From positions 14,453,683 through 14,517,682 of the forward strand of contig NC_063439.1 of NCBI RefSeq assembly GCF_020379485.1: a DNA stretch of 64,000 bases. The letters run 5' to 3'. A program made the translations under genes and the position numbers. Origin of the DNA: Brassica napus (lineage: Eukaryota > Streptophyta > Magnoliopsida > Brassicales > Brassicaceae). This document shows, one piece after another, positions 44,039-55,252 of the stretch (position 1 is the first letter of the stretch; each line of letters begins with the position of its first letter). Below the pieces are notes generated by a model. It worked only from the letters and a program-made list of their open reading frames with translations, ran no database searches and was not told the DNA's origin.

Positions 44039-44215
44039 GAGCTCGGTCGCTACGTAGCGACCGAGCAGCGTGTGTGCTCGGTCGCTACGTAGCGACCGAG
44101 CAGCATGTGTGCGCGGTCGCTACGTAGTGACCGAGCAGCGTGTGTGCTCGGTTGCTACGCTCGGTCGCTACGTAGCGACCGAGCCGTGTGCGTAGCGACC
44201 GAGCTGTGTAATCGT
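44039..44215. repeat. Palindrome array, P3 copy
   Basis: About five units of the 26-bp palindrome with AGCGTGTGT-type spacers (reverse of the P1 spacers). Two units are truncated near 44,150-44,200. It is much shorter than the 11-unit P1 array. Confidence 0.9.
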
Positions 44216-44566
44216 TTTGTTGCGTTTCCTTTTTCCGCGATTAACGTAGGGGTTTTCAGCGTTTTTTTTTGGGAGAACAAGTTTTATCCTTCCGAAATGT
44301 TTTCGGAAAACGTGTTTTGGTAAAACCCTTACGCATCGAGATTTGTTTACGGGGTTTTGATAAGATTTATCGTTTCCCTTCTTGTTTACAGGGAGAAATC
44401 GCGAGCTTGTTTTAGTGCTCTTCCTGTGGCGGAAGGTCGCGACTAAGTTTTCGATTTTGTTGAAAACTACGGCGTTTGCGTAAGCGTTGGCCATAGGAGC
44501 AGTCAGTGCTGCGAGTTTGTCTTTCATATATCCAAACATCGTTTCGATCAAGCGTTTTGTGGCCAT
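44168..44566 (-). CDS. P3 132-codon ORF in gag position
   Basis: It starts 44 bases inside the 5' LTR/primer site and is open through its last codons, which fall in palindrome sequence. The N-terminal 57 residues ([20 protein letters not shown]..., [13 protein letters not shown]) are shared with P1, where codon 8 is a stop. It is basic and partly helical, with no recognised domain. It may be the relic of a gag start kept for RNA packaging. The C-terminal part is probably not protein-coding, since it reads into the array. Confidence 0.45.
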   Translation of the reverse strand: MATKRLIETMFGYMKDKLAALTAPMANAYANAVVFNKIENLVATFRHRKSTKTSSRFLPVNKKGNDKSYQNPVNKSRCVRVLPKHVFRKHFGRIKLVLPKKNAENPYVNRGKRKRNKTITQLGRYAHGSVAT

Positions 44567-44590
44567 GAGTAAGAGTAATCCGTAACCCCC

Positions 44591-44608
44591 CCTCCTTCTA
44601 GCGCCAAA
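44591..44608 (-). other. P3 primer-binding site
   Basis: The minus strand reads TTGGCGCTAGAAGGAGG, as in P1, next to the LTR end at 44,610. Confidence 0.7.
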
Positions 44609-44609
44609 C

Positions 44610-45700
44610 TGTGGGAACCAAAATTTGCACTGTCGATTTCCGTTTAAATAAGGAAACTAGGAAAACCCTAATTTCCCAGAGGTCCCGGATCTCTGCGAGA
44701 GCCAACGACAAGTGGTCGAATATATGCGGAAATCATGAAAAGATAACAAACGAGTTTAGAGAAAACAGTAGATCTTATTTCGAGTCCGCGTAAGAGCGTT
44801 GCGATCATTACAAGAGAATACAAAGGCTTTGGCGGCAGGGGCCGTCAGCGAGTTACCTAGTTCTAGCAACATAAAACCCTAATCCTAGTTGAGTCGCAGC
44901 TCGATAACAAAGGACGAAAAAGATATCTAAAAGGTTTAGATTGATTTCGGACTGAACCTTGTTAAAGGCTGCCTACGTACCCCTTTCGAGGATCAAGCCG
45001 AACGTAGTTCAATTGATTGAGCTGGACAAGAGATCGAACTGCCTGGGCGAGTTCGTCTAGTAATTGAGTGCCAGTCATAGAAACCGAACTTGTCGAGAAT
45101 AAGCCTAAAGTTTCTAAGTGCAGAGAATTCCGAATCTAAAAAGCTCTCTCTTTGCTCCTCGCCTAGGACTCCTTATATACTAGCTCCAAGGTCGGTTTAC
45201 GCTTTTACTCTTCTGCCCTTAAGCCGTCATAGCATAAAAAATGGAGATATTCTATTTTTCCCGATCTTCACAATTATCTTCAAAACTTCCGTATTTATCC
45301 GCGGAAACTTGACATTTATCCTTCCTTGTGGACCAAGCGTAAACCATGCTGTGGTTTATGGGCTTTTGGTTAGGAAAATCATAGGATGGGCCTCGAGTCG
45401 TGTTTTAGGTCCCTTTGGGCCGTCTTCCGACTCGACACGTTTACTACGAGTTTTCCGCGGTTTCTAATCCGCGAAGTTTGATCGATGAATTAGAATGGCG
45501 GGAAACATGGACTGAGCTTGCTACGGTCTTCGGGAGATAGCATTCGAAGGTTTTGACGAGAATGCAAGAACTGGTGTCGTATTGACGTTCGGAAAGGTTC
45601 AATCGCTACACAGCGACCGAACTTTGGCTCGAGCCCGGTCGCTTCGTAGCGACCGAGCGGGAGGAGCGCTCGGTCGCTATCGCTCGGTCGCTACGTAGCT
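44610..45700 (-). mobile_element. P3 5' LTR, truncated inside a palindrome
   Basis: Nearly identical to the P3 3' LTR until GCTCGGTCGCTACGTAGC at 45,682-45,699. Then foreign sequence (TATCTCCGG) begins. TATA at 45,172-45,179. Confidence 0.9.
44967..45007 (-). promoter_or_regulatory. Conserved hairpin/pseudoknot box (P3 5' LTR)
   Basis: Same as the P3 3' LTR copy. It lies downstream of the TATA box in the transcribed leader. Confidence 0.6.
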
Positions 45701-47190
45701 ATCTCCGGATTCTGAAGCAATATCATGGTTCCATTCGATACCAAAATCCATCTATTGAATTTCCGGGTCCATAAGGGAGACCTACTATCTCTTGGGAAAA
45801 AGTCACGAGTAACCTATCTACGGAAGGTGGAATGTGAAGCATACCTATACTCCGGGTTCACGAGCCTAACACATATGGTTCCGTCTTTATATCTTCCCAA
45901 AGGGTAGCTGGACAACGCAAAGGAGGACACTACTCAAAAAAGCCTACCTAAGAATCAACAGGGGTCTACCCGGCGAAGACGACTTCCGAGTCGAAAGGAT
46001 ATAGGAGAAGGTCCCCTTGAAGGTTCACACAACCAACAGATTCCTTGACGACAGTCCATCCAGCCTCCACGTTCCTGGACGAAAATCTATACAACCTCTT
46101 GTTTAAGAAGTATCACGTCCCCGAACCTATGGGTTTCATAAGAATGTACCTCTCAACCTTCAGATTTTGGGACAGCATGCCCAGAATCCTCCGAATTCCA
46201 TGAGAGCACAATGCAAGGTTATCCCAGCATTGATTGTGGCTTACCTCCGGGGGCAGATTGCAGTACTACATAGTTGAGAGTGGCCAAGAATCAATGGCAG
46301 AGTTTAACTAGTATCTCCACCTTCCTTAGTCAGCATGGAAATTACTGCTCGCCGCAAACAACAAGTCCAAGAGATCTACTCTGGTACCAAGAATCAACTA
46401 GGTTATCTCCAGGCACCAAGACAAACATGCTGAACATCCCACCTACCAAAAGTCAAGCTACAATCCTGAGACGAGGCAAGAAGCTACACCTACAACATCA
46501 ACACCTCAAAGAGCATCAAGTATGCTAAACGCAATAAGGAGACCGGCATGGAAACCCTCCCGAAAGTCCATTACAGCCTTTACAAGCTCGAGAGGCACAA
46601 GCAAGGCCAGTATAATCAAGCATGAGGATTCTCAGTTTTGGCCTCCGAGTCTTATTCAACCTCTTCGTCCTCCTGATCCTTAGCCTCGCCAAGATTCTCC
46701 CTCTCAGAATTCCTGGGTACTGACCCATACACTCCTCCACATGATTCGTGGAACCAGAGAGCCCTGCCTGAGCTGAGGCCGAGTATAGCTACAGAAGCCG
46801 CACAAGCACTTTGGGTATGATCAGAAGCATCACCCTTTATGCCGATGTTCCCGGCTTCTCCATCAAACTGGGAAGTTCCCCTAGACCCTTGTCTACCTCA
46901 GGAAATCTGATCCTTCTCCAGGTTTAAATACGGCCCGGGACGAAAGAAGAACACCGAAAAAGGGAAGCAATGTCCTGTCCACGATAAGCATGCAGAGATG
47001 GAACGACTCCGGTTGGCCAAAGTACACATGTTTTCTCCCGACTTCACCCATGAAATCGAACGATAAAGGGCAAACTAATGGCATTAAATAATTTTGAAAA
47101 ATACGACTCTTGCTTCCGATCAGGACCCTTGTCTCCAGACACCCGCATGAAGAAGTTTTGACTCCGGCTCCGACCCCTGCTTCTATCTTT
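45701..47190 (+). repeat. A unit, copy 1: remnant of a Tat 3' region
   Basis: Non-coding. It matches 48,186-49,663 with an offset of 2,484 bp and 61,190-62,251 in reverse with no difference seen. Its end (GGGCAAACTAATGGCATTAAAT) resembles a purine tract plus a degraded LTR start of the T1 type. Short ORFs here are not supported as genes. Confidence 0.75.
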
Positions 47191-48185
47191 AACACTAGGT
47201 AAAATTGAAATGAAAAAAACTCTTCAAACTCTTACACATGGAGCATCGTATGAAACATGCCAATCCCTGCAATAATGCAGAAGGCATAAGTACAAACACA
47301 ATGTACTGTATTCAAACTCAAAGTTTGTACAAGGAGCGAATATAACAATGGGTATGAGACATAAGGTAGGAATGGGTATGCGCAAGCCCGAGTATGCCGT
47401 CAATACTACCTAAAACCCATGTATAGCCTCAGGCATATCCGGGTCCTAAATGTGAAAAGTACCTGTATTAAAAAGCTGCGTGCTAAATAATACAGGCGAC
47501 ACAAGGCATAATCGCCAAAAGTTGAAAATGTTAGGGAGAACGCTATAATATCCTGCTTCTCCAGACGTGGAAAGCAGAAAGCCTGGCACTTGGGTTTTAA
47601 CCCATACCAGCACCCTCTAAGTCTGATAGTGGCTTCCTGCAGAAATATCATGCAGCACGGGAACTCGATAGTGGCCAGCTTCCGAGCGGCAGAATGCAAA
47701 ATCCCAACAGGTACCGGTAGTGGACTCACCTAGGAAGGCAGAATACGGTCCGTTAAACTAAAACTCAAAGCCCCCGGGTTATTAAGAACCTTCGGGTCCC
47801 CAAGCAGTCTCTGGGTCCTGAACAAATTTCTTCAGGGCCTGGAAAAGGTAAACCTCCAGGCTCTTTATAGCCCCCGGGCCCAAAATCGACCTCCGGGTCC
47901 AAAAGCAACTTCCGGGTTCGAGTTGACCTCCGAGTCCTAAATACGACCTCAAGGTCTAGAACCTCCGGGTTCCTGATAACCTCCGGGTCCATAAACGACC
48001 TTCGGGTCCTAAATACGATCTCAGGGTCTAGAGGAACCTCCGGGTTCCTAAACGACCTTCGGGTCCTAAATACGACCTCAGGGTCTAGAGGAACCTTCGG
48101 GTTCCCGAACGACCTTCGGGTACTTACTCAACCTCCGGGTTCTAAATGCGACCTCCGAATCTAGGGCAGCCTCCGGACTCCAGAA
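47191..48185 (+). repeat. B unit with CCTCCGGGTC tandem words
   Basis: Homologous to the T1 3' region (19,735-20,620). From 47,790 to 48,185 the motif ACCTCCGGGTCCTAAATACG and variants recur every 20-35 bp, about 14 times. A diverged reverse copy lies at 62,252-63,240. Confidence 0.8.
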
Positions 48186-49663
48186 ATGACCTTCGGTCCC
48201 AATAATATCACAGTTCCATTCGATCCCATAATCCATCTAGTGAATTTCCGGGTCCATAAGAGAGACCTACTATCTCTTGGGAAAAATTCACGAGTAACCT
48301 ATCTACGGAAGGTGGAATGTGAAGCATCCCTATACTCCGGGTTCACGAGCCTAACACATATGGTTCCATCTTTATGTCTTCCCAAAGGGTAGCTGGAGAA
48401 CGCAAAGGAGGACACTGCTCCAAAAAGCCTACCTAAGAATCAACAGTAGTCTACCCGGCGAAGATGACTTCGAGTCGAAAGGATATACGAGAAGGTCCCC
48501 TTGAAGGTTCACACAACCAACAGATTCCTTGACGATAGTCCATCCAGCCTCCGGGTTCCTGGACGAAAATCTATACAAGCTCTAGTTTAAGAAGAATCAC
48601 GTCACCGAACCTATGGGTTTCAGAAGAATGTACCTCTCAACTTTCAGATTTTGGGAGAGCATGCCCATAATCCTCCGGATTCCATGAGAGCACAACGCAA
48701 GGTTATCCCAGCATTGATTGTGGCGTACCTCCGGGGGCAGATTGCAGTACTACATAGTTGAGAGTGGCCAAGAATCAATGGCAGAGTTCAACTAGTATGT
48801 CCACCTTCCTTAGTCGGCGTGGAAATTACTGCTCGCGGCAAACAACAAGTCCAAGAGATCTACTCTGGTACCAAGAATCAACTAGGTTATCTCCAGGCAC
48901 CAAGACAAACATGCTGAACATCCCACCTACCAAAAGTCAAGATACAATCCTGAGACGAGGCAAGAAGCTACACCTACAACATCAACACCTCAAAGAGCAT
49001 CAAGTATGCTAAACGCAATAAGGAGACCTGCATGGAAACCCTCCCGAAAGTCCATTACAGCCTTTACAAGCTCGAGAGGCACAAGCAAGGCCAGTAGAAT
49101 CAAGCATGAGGATCCTCAGTTTTGGCCTCCGGGTCTTATTCAACCTCTTCGTCCTCCTGATCCTCAGCCTCGCCAAGATTCTCCCTCTCAGAATTCCTGG
49201 GTACTGACCCATACACTCCTCCACATGATTCGTGGAACCAGAGTGCCCTGCCTGAGCTGAGGCCGAGTATAGCTACAGAAGCCACACAAGCACTTGGGGT
49301 AAGATCAGAAGCATCACCCTTTATGCCGATGTTCCCGGCTTCTCCATCAAACTGGGAAATTCCCCTAGACCCTTGTCTACCTCAGGAAATCTTATCCTTC
49401 TCCAGGTTTAAATACGGCCCAGACCAAAGAAGAACTCGGAAAAAGGGAAGCAATGTCCTGTCCACGATAAGCATGCAGAGATGGAACGACTCCGGTTGGC
49501 TAAAGTACACATGTTTTCTCCCGACTTCACCCATGAAATCGAACGATAAAGGGCAAACTATTGGGAGTAAATAATTTTGGAAAATACTACTCCTGCTTCC
49601 GAGTAGGACCCTTGTCTCCAAACACCCGCATGAAGAAGTTTTGACTCTGGCTCCGAAGTCTTC
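48186..49663 (+). repeat. A unit, copy 2
   Basis: Diverged from copy 1 by a few percent. It matches the right arm at 60,776-61,152. It ends at a 17-bp inverted repeat (CTCCGAAG-T-CTTCGGAG, 49,651-49,667) where copia sequence starts. Confidence 0.75.
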
Positions 49664-49798
49664 GGAGTGATCTTGCTATGTTATACAAGAAGTGAAGATC
49701 AGTTGGCAGATGTGTTCACCAAGGCAGCAAGACAAAAGACTATGGATTCCATTCACATCAGATTAGGACTCATAGATCTTGGGAAGAGAAGGAGCTGA
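49664..49798 (+). pseudogene. Copia pol C-terminal end (upstream tandem copy)
   Basis: The last 44 codons of copia RNase H (SEDQLADVFTKAARQKTMDS..., ending LGKRRS then stop), identical in sense to 52,855-52,989. The rest of this pol copy is absent. It precedes the purine tract GAGGGGGAG and LTR A. Confidence 0.9.
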
Positions 49799-49938
49799 TC
49801 CCCTAAGTCATGAGGTCTTTACTCTTTTTCCCTCATCAAGGTTTTTTCCCAATGGACATTCCTTGGTGAGGTTTTTAATGAGGAAGATCTCATGGCTATC
49901 CAAGCTTAGACTTTCACAAAGCTAAGCTTGAGGGGGAG

Positions 49939-50502
49939 TGTTGAGAAGAGATCAATGTATAGGAAGAGAAAGACATGAGGAGTTGAGTATGATGAAGAGG
50001 CCGTAGTAATACTAGTTATCCGAGTAACTTACAAAGGGTAAACCAAAGTTACCCTAGTAATACAAGTATACCAGTTATACTAGTTATTCGGGTAACTTTG
50101 GAAGAAGAAGAAAAGACCTATTCTCTTAGCTAAGGCATCAGTCCGTTGCAAGGGAAGAGGAGGCACGTGTGACAGCCTGGAGAAAAGCTGGATAAAGCAA
50201 AATGAGCTTTATGCACAAGGAAAAAGCTCATTGGATGGTTTGAATTAAAGCAAACCTTATCTCTTGTAATAGTGCCATTTATGAAACCCTTATCCTAGTG
50301 TTGCCTCCTCATATATATTGTAAACTCTGAGCAGATTAATAATTAAGAAGTATGAGATTATCTCTCTAGACTCTCTCTCTTGTTCATGATGATTCTTAAA
50401 TACTCTTAAACATGATTACTACCTAATCTCTCTACAAATCTCCCAGTAACCTTCCCTAATCTACCTTTAATCTCTCAATACCTACTATATTCTCTAAAAT
50501 CA
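49939..50502 (+). mobile_element. Copia LTR A
   Basis: 564 bp, TGTTGAGAAGAG to CTCTAAAATCA, preceded by CTTGAGGGGGAG and followed by TATGGTATCAGA, an initiator tRNA-Met primer site (50,505-50,514). Confidence 0.9.
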
Positions 50503-50514
50503 TATGGTATCAGA

Positions 50515-50540
50515 TGTTGAGAAGAGATCAATATATAGGA
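50515..50540 (+). mobile_element. LTR start stub fused to integrase
   Basis: TGTTGAGAAGAGATCAATATATAGGA repeats the LTR start, then runs into integrase codons at 50,541. Leader, gag, protease and the integrase N-terminal half are missing. Confidence 0.85.
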
Positions 50541-52989
50541 AGAACAAACACCTCATGGAAGTGGCCCGTTCAATGATGTTCCACAAGAATGTCCCAAAGA
50601 GATTTTGGAGTGATGCTGTGATGACTGCTTGTTATCTAATCAACAGGATACCAACCAGAATCCTAGAGGATCAGTCTCCATTTGAGGTACTCAACAAGAG
50701 TCAACCAGTTCTAGATCACTTGAGGACATTTGGGTGTGTGTGCTATGTACTGGTGCCAGGGGAGATCAATACAAACTTGAAGCAAAGAGCACCAGGCTAT
50801 GCTTATTGGCTATTCCGCATCTCAAAAGGGATACAAGTACTTTGATCCCACTGCTAGAAGAGTCTTGGTGTCTAGGGATGTGAAGTTCATGGAAGATAAA
50901 GGGTATTATGAAGAGAAGAATTGAGAGGAGCTTGAAAGGCTTTCTCAACAATCAGGTAGAACTGCTAGTTTGAGAAACATACTAGAAGAACTCGGTATTG
51001 GCGTGTCCCAGGATCAGAGCAGGCGTGAAGAGCCTCCTCATGTGGCCGCTGAAGAACCAACCCACTTTGAACATGAGGGGGGAAGTGAATCTGAAGCTGA
51101 AGGGTTAAAATATCAAGGTTCAGAAGAAGCTGGAGGTCTAGAAGATCAAGGCTTTGATTCTCCTGTCCAAAGTGGAGATGAATCAGAAAAAGAAGTTCAG
51201 AATGAAGGTCAGGAAGCTGGAGAAGAAATCCAGATATAAGAGGTAGCTGTTGAGGAACAAGTAGAAGTTCCTTTAAGAAGAAGCACACGGGTAAGGAGGG
51301 ATGCTTCCGAGTGGGCAAACACAAGAAACTGGGTAAACACGAGAGTGTTATACAATGCCCAGGCTGTGGAACATCCTTCTCAAGCTGTGTGCTCCTTTGC
51401 TGAGTTTCCGGAAGAACACTACTCCTTTATGGTAAGCTTTGATGAAAGCTATGTGCCAAGAAGCTATGAAGAAGCAATGCTGATTCAAGAGTGGAGTGAT
51501 TCGGTCAATGATGAGGCTGATGCCATGATGATAAATGATACATGGTATGAGAGTGAGTTGCCTAAGGGGAAGAGAGCTGTGTCATGCAAGTGGATCTTCA
51601 CCATCAAGTATTTACCTAATAGGAAGATTGATAGGCGTAAGACAAGGCTGGTAGCAAGAGGTTTCACACAAACCTATGGAGAGGATTACATTGATACTTT
51701 TGCACCTGTTCCAAAGCTACATACCATTAGGATTGTGCTATCAGTTGCAACCAACCTTGGGTGGGTTGGACTGAAGAAATCTATATGCTAGAAGATGAAG
51801 TCTATATGCTACCACCTCCGAGTCTTGAAGGAATGGTGAAGCCAGGAAATGTTCTTAGACTGAAGAAATCCATCTATGGATTGAAACAATCACCTAAAGC
51901 ATGGTACAATAAGCTAAGCACAATACTGAATGGTAGAGGCTTCAGGAAGTCCGAGCTTGATCACACTCTCTTTACTCTCAATACTCCATCAGGTATCATT
52001 GTTTTTCTTGTGTATGTGGATGACATCATCATAACAGGCAGTGATAAGGAAGGAATCCGAGCCACCAAGTAGTTTCTGAAATCAGTATTTGATATAAAGG
52101 ATTTGGGAGAGATGAAGTACTTTCTTGGGACTGAGCTGTGCAGATCCAAGGAAGGGTTGTTTATCTCTCAAAGGAAATATGCATTGGATCTCTTGAAGGA
52201 TGCTGGTGCGTATGGAGGAAGAATAGCCAAGATAAGATGCCCATGGAGGATGGGTACAAGGTTCCACGTGAGGGGGAGATTGAAGACAGCAAGATGTTCC
52301 ATGATCCAAAGCTGTATAGGAAGCTTGTGGGGAAGCTGATATACTTGACCATCACTAGGCCAGACATTTCTTTTGCTGTGAATCAAGTGAGTCAGCATAT
52401 GCAAGCTCCAAAAGAGCATCACTGGCGCATGGTGGAGAGGGTTCTCATGTACCTGAATGGAACTCAAGGGCTTGGAATATGGATGGACTGCAATCAAAGC
52501 ACTGAAGTTGTGGGTTATTGCGATGCTGATTGGGCTGGTGATAGAGCAGACAGAAGGTCTACAACAGGCTACTGCACTTTCATTGGAGGAAACATGGTTA
52601 CTTGGAAGAGAAAGATGCAGAAGGTTGCATCATGTTCTAGTGCTGAAGCTGAGTAAAGAGCTATGCTAAAGCTTACCAACAAGTTGGTATGGATCAAATG
52701 GATTCTTAGGCACTTGGAGATTGAGCAAGCAACACCAATGACTATGCATTGTGACAATCAGGCGGCTATTCACGTTGCTACAAACTCAGTGTTTCATGAG
52801 AGGACTAAGCACATTGAAGTAGATTGCCACAAGGTGAGGCAGATGATAGTCTTGGGAGTGATCTTGCTATGTTATACAAGAAGTGAAGATCAGTTGGCAG
52901 ATGTGTTCACCAAGGCAGCAAGACAAAAGACTATGGATTCCATTCACATCAGATTAGGACTCATAGATCTTGGGAAGAGAAGAAGCTGA
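50541..52989 (+). pseudogene. Copia pol: integrase end, RT, RNase H (left arm)
   Basis: Integrase C-terminal half (NVPKRFWSDAVMTACYLINR, HLRTFGCVCYVL), an acidic linker (50,970-51,239), then [40 protein letters not shown] block, a break near 51,780 where the stretch with the first catalytic Asp (normally MDVKNAFL) is gone, LKKSIYGLKQSPKAWYNKL and VYVDDIIITG intact. RNase H follows (YCDADWAGDRADRRSTTGYC, SSAEAE, HCDNQAAIHVA). Stops or frameshifts lie near 50,795, 50,922, 51,237, 51,789, 52,070, 52,235 and 52,654. It is a dead copy of a Ty1/copia element. Confidence 0.92.
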
Positions 52990-53129
52990 TCCCCTAAGTC
53001 ATGAGGTCTTTACTCTTTTTTCCTCATCAAGGTTTTGTCCCAATGGGCATTCATTGGTGAGGTTTTTAATAAGGAAGATCTCATGGCTATCCAAGCGTAG
53101 ACTTTGACAAAGCTAAGCTTGAGGGGGAG

Positions 53130-53693
53130 TGTTGAGAAGAGATCAATATATAGGAAGAGAAAGACATGAGGAGTTGAGTATGATGAAGAGGCCGTAGTAA
53201 TACGAGTGATCAGAGTAACTTACAAAGGTAAACCAAAGTTACCCTAGTAATACTAGTATACTAGTTATACTAGTTATCCGGGTAACTTTGGAAGAAGAAG
53301 AAAAATCCTATTCTCTTAGCTAAGGCATCAGTCCGTTGCAAGGGAAGAGGAGGCACGTGTGACAGCCTGGAGAAGAGCTGGATAAAGCAAAAGGAGCTTT
53401 ATGCACAAGGAAGAAGCTCATTGGATGGTTTGAATTAAAGCAAACCTTATCTCTTGTAATAGTGCCACTTTATGAAACCCTCATCCTAGTGTTGCCTCCT
53501 CATATATATTGTAAACTCTGATCAGATTAATAATTAAGAAGTATGAGATTATCTCTCTAGACTCTCTCTCTTGTTCATGATGATTCTTAAATACTCTAAA
53601 AGATGATTACTACCTAATCTCTCCACAAAGCTCCCATTAACCTTTTCTAATCTACCTTTAATCTCTTAACACCTACTCTATTCTCTAAAATCA
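53130..53693 (+). mobile_element. Copia LTR B
   Basis: 564 bp, nearly identical to LTR A, preceded by CTTGAGGGGGAG and followed by TATGGTATCAGAACC. A primer site after this LTR means another internal region starts here, that is, a tandem LTR-internal-LTR-internal arrangement. Confidence 0.9.
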
Positions 53694-54761
53694 TATGGTA
53701 TCAGAACCTTGATCTTTTAACCCTTCATCTTCGGATTCACTATTTCTTACAACAGTGAGAAGACTTCATGTTATTGTAAGAAGACTTCTAAAAATGTAAA
53801 AAATCTGCAAAATTTTGGTCAATTGTAAAACTCACTTGCTCATCAGAGAAGACATCTCTATAAGTCTTCTCTGGTATTTTCGAGAAATTTTCAAATACAA
53901 AAGTACGTCAATATTTACAAAGGAAGATGTCTCAAGAAGTCTTCCTTTGTAAATTTACAATTATAAAAATGACCTAAATTAAGAAGTCTTCTACATTAAT
54001 GTTTTTAAACTATCATTTTCTCCAATTTTAAAATGACTTTTTAATATTTTCTTGTTAATTCATGTGTATTAGTCAATATTTAAGTTCTTTAATGGAATTC
54101 ATAACTTAATTGATAATAATTATGAGGTTACAAACATTCAAGTTTCTTAATATATCTAACTAATGAGAGAAGACTTCTTAAGAAGTCTGCTGGGAGAAGA
54201 CTTCTCTTCCGTTAGTTTTTGTAAAACTTGTATTTTCAAAAGTGTTAAGTAACTTCAAAATATGTTTTTTAACTTTCAAAAGTGTTAAGAAACTTCAAGA
54301 ATATCATGTCATGTGGTTTAATGTGTCTTCTTAGATCATAAGATAGTTTTTAACATTCTTGAGATTTAAGTAACTTCAAAGTCTTACATCTATTCATATC
54401 TAGTGTTATGAACTTATGGTTATATTCTTTTTATGTTGAACTTGTGTCAACTGTTATATTACTATAAGTCTCCTCCTTTAATTTGCACAACCATAATCAT
54501 AGCAAAAGATTTAAAATAAACTTGTGTCAATAATTTATGATTATAAGAACTTGAATAAATGAATTAAGCATTAAACTAAGATTTTTTAATAGATTAGAGA
54601 CAGAGTAGATATATAATTTACAATATTATGTAAACTATCAAAACAAGAGTCTCTTCACCATAAGAGACAACTAAAATTTTGAGTGAAATTTGACTGTGAA
54701 TTAGAAATTCTAACTAAAAACTTGTCAAGAAGTCTTTATTCTAATTCACGGTCAAATTCAC
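53694..54761 (+). other. AT-rich leader-like DNA with GAAGACTTC words
   Basis: No ORF. The first 40 bp after the primer site resemble the reverse complement of copia pol 51,085-51,130. Then AGAAGACTTCT/AAGAAGTCTTC words, mutually inverted, recur at about 53,756, 53,785, 53,843, 53,932, 53,978 and 54,165-54,205. Confidence 0.7.
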
Positions 54762-55185
54762 TGATATCTTGCATATTTGCACTGTTTTAACCATCCATAT
54801 TGCACACATTGATCATATAGATTAGGAATTTAGCATGTTTAGGATCCATATTGTATTCATATGTCTTAATCAAGTAATGGAAATTCCCATAGAGTGACTG
54901 GAGGTGTTTAGAAGAATTGTGGTTCGAAAAGAGATGAAAAATGAAGTTTGGTCGAGTATGGGTGATTGCAACGCGGGTTCTACGACGCGGGTTCACTAAC
55001 CCGCGTCTACATGAAGCTGCTCGACGTCTGGACGCGGGTTGGAGCATGCGGGTTCCCTTACCCGTGTTGTCGAAGAGAAGCCGTCGATGGAGTCACGCGG
55101 GATGAGCGATGCAGGAAGCTGTACCCGCTCGTACGAAGTTGGAGAAGCGAGACGACGGTTCGATGCAGGGAGCGACGTTGTCGAA
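54762..55185 (+). mobile_element. Inverted copy of the Athila A1 LTR end
   Basis: Mirror image of 55,253-55,676, with AACCCGCGTC words in reverse. The ORFs at 54,787-55,047 and 55,391-55,651 are simply the two copies and are not supported as genes. Confidence 0.85.
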
Positions 55186-55252
55186 TGTTGGGGTCAAAAT
55201 CGGTCGCGACGGAATCAATGTCTGAAAGTCCCGACCGATTTTGACCCCAACA
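55186..55252. other. Centre of the inverted repeat: P3 LTR tip
   Basis: The left side reads TGTTGGGGTCAAAATCGGTCG and the right side its reverse complement. Between them are 25 unpaired bases (55,207-55,231), which continue the LTR sequence of the left side. The right copy ends ACCCCAACA at 55,252, followed by TTCGA, the P3 target duplication. Confidence 0.92.

Larger units (their letters stand above)
38576..45700 (-). mobile_element. P3: second P-family element, 5' LTR broken
   Basis: 3' LTR 38,576-40,069; internal 40,070-44,609; 5' LTR 44,610-45,700, truncated. The missing LTR start lies at 55,232-55,252, followed by the TSD TTCGA (55,253-55,257). So the element and its Athila target were intact before about 9.5 kb was placed at 45,701. 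Layout matches P1 in reverse. Confidence 0.9.
45701..55206. repeat. Left arm of giant inverted repeat (9.5 kb)
   Basis: Base i pairs with base 110,438 - i in the right arm from 55,206 out to about 49,280, then with 107,952 - i from about 46,750 to 45,701. All longer ORFs inside reappear unchanged on the opposite strand, apart from a few 1-bp run-length differences. The arm contains two A units, one B unit and a copia element. Confidence 0.95.

Noticed and set aside
46525..46740. 71-codon ORF seen three times (also 49,009 and 61,212)
   Set aside because: It repeats because the A unit is duplicated; it lies antisense in a non-coding retroelement remnant and has no domain.
54787..55047. Arg-rich 86-codon ORF present twice
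   Set aside because: Both copies are the two arms of the inverted repeat and lie in an Athila LTR; low-complexity CCCGCGT words create the Arg-rich reading.
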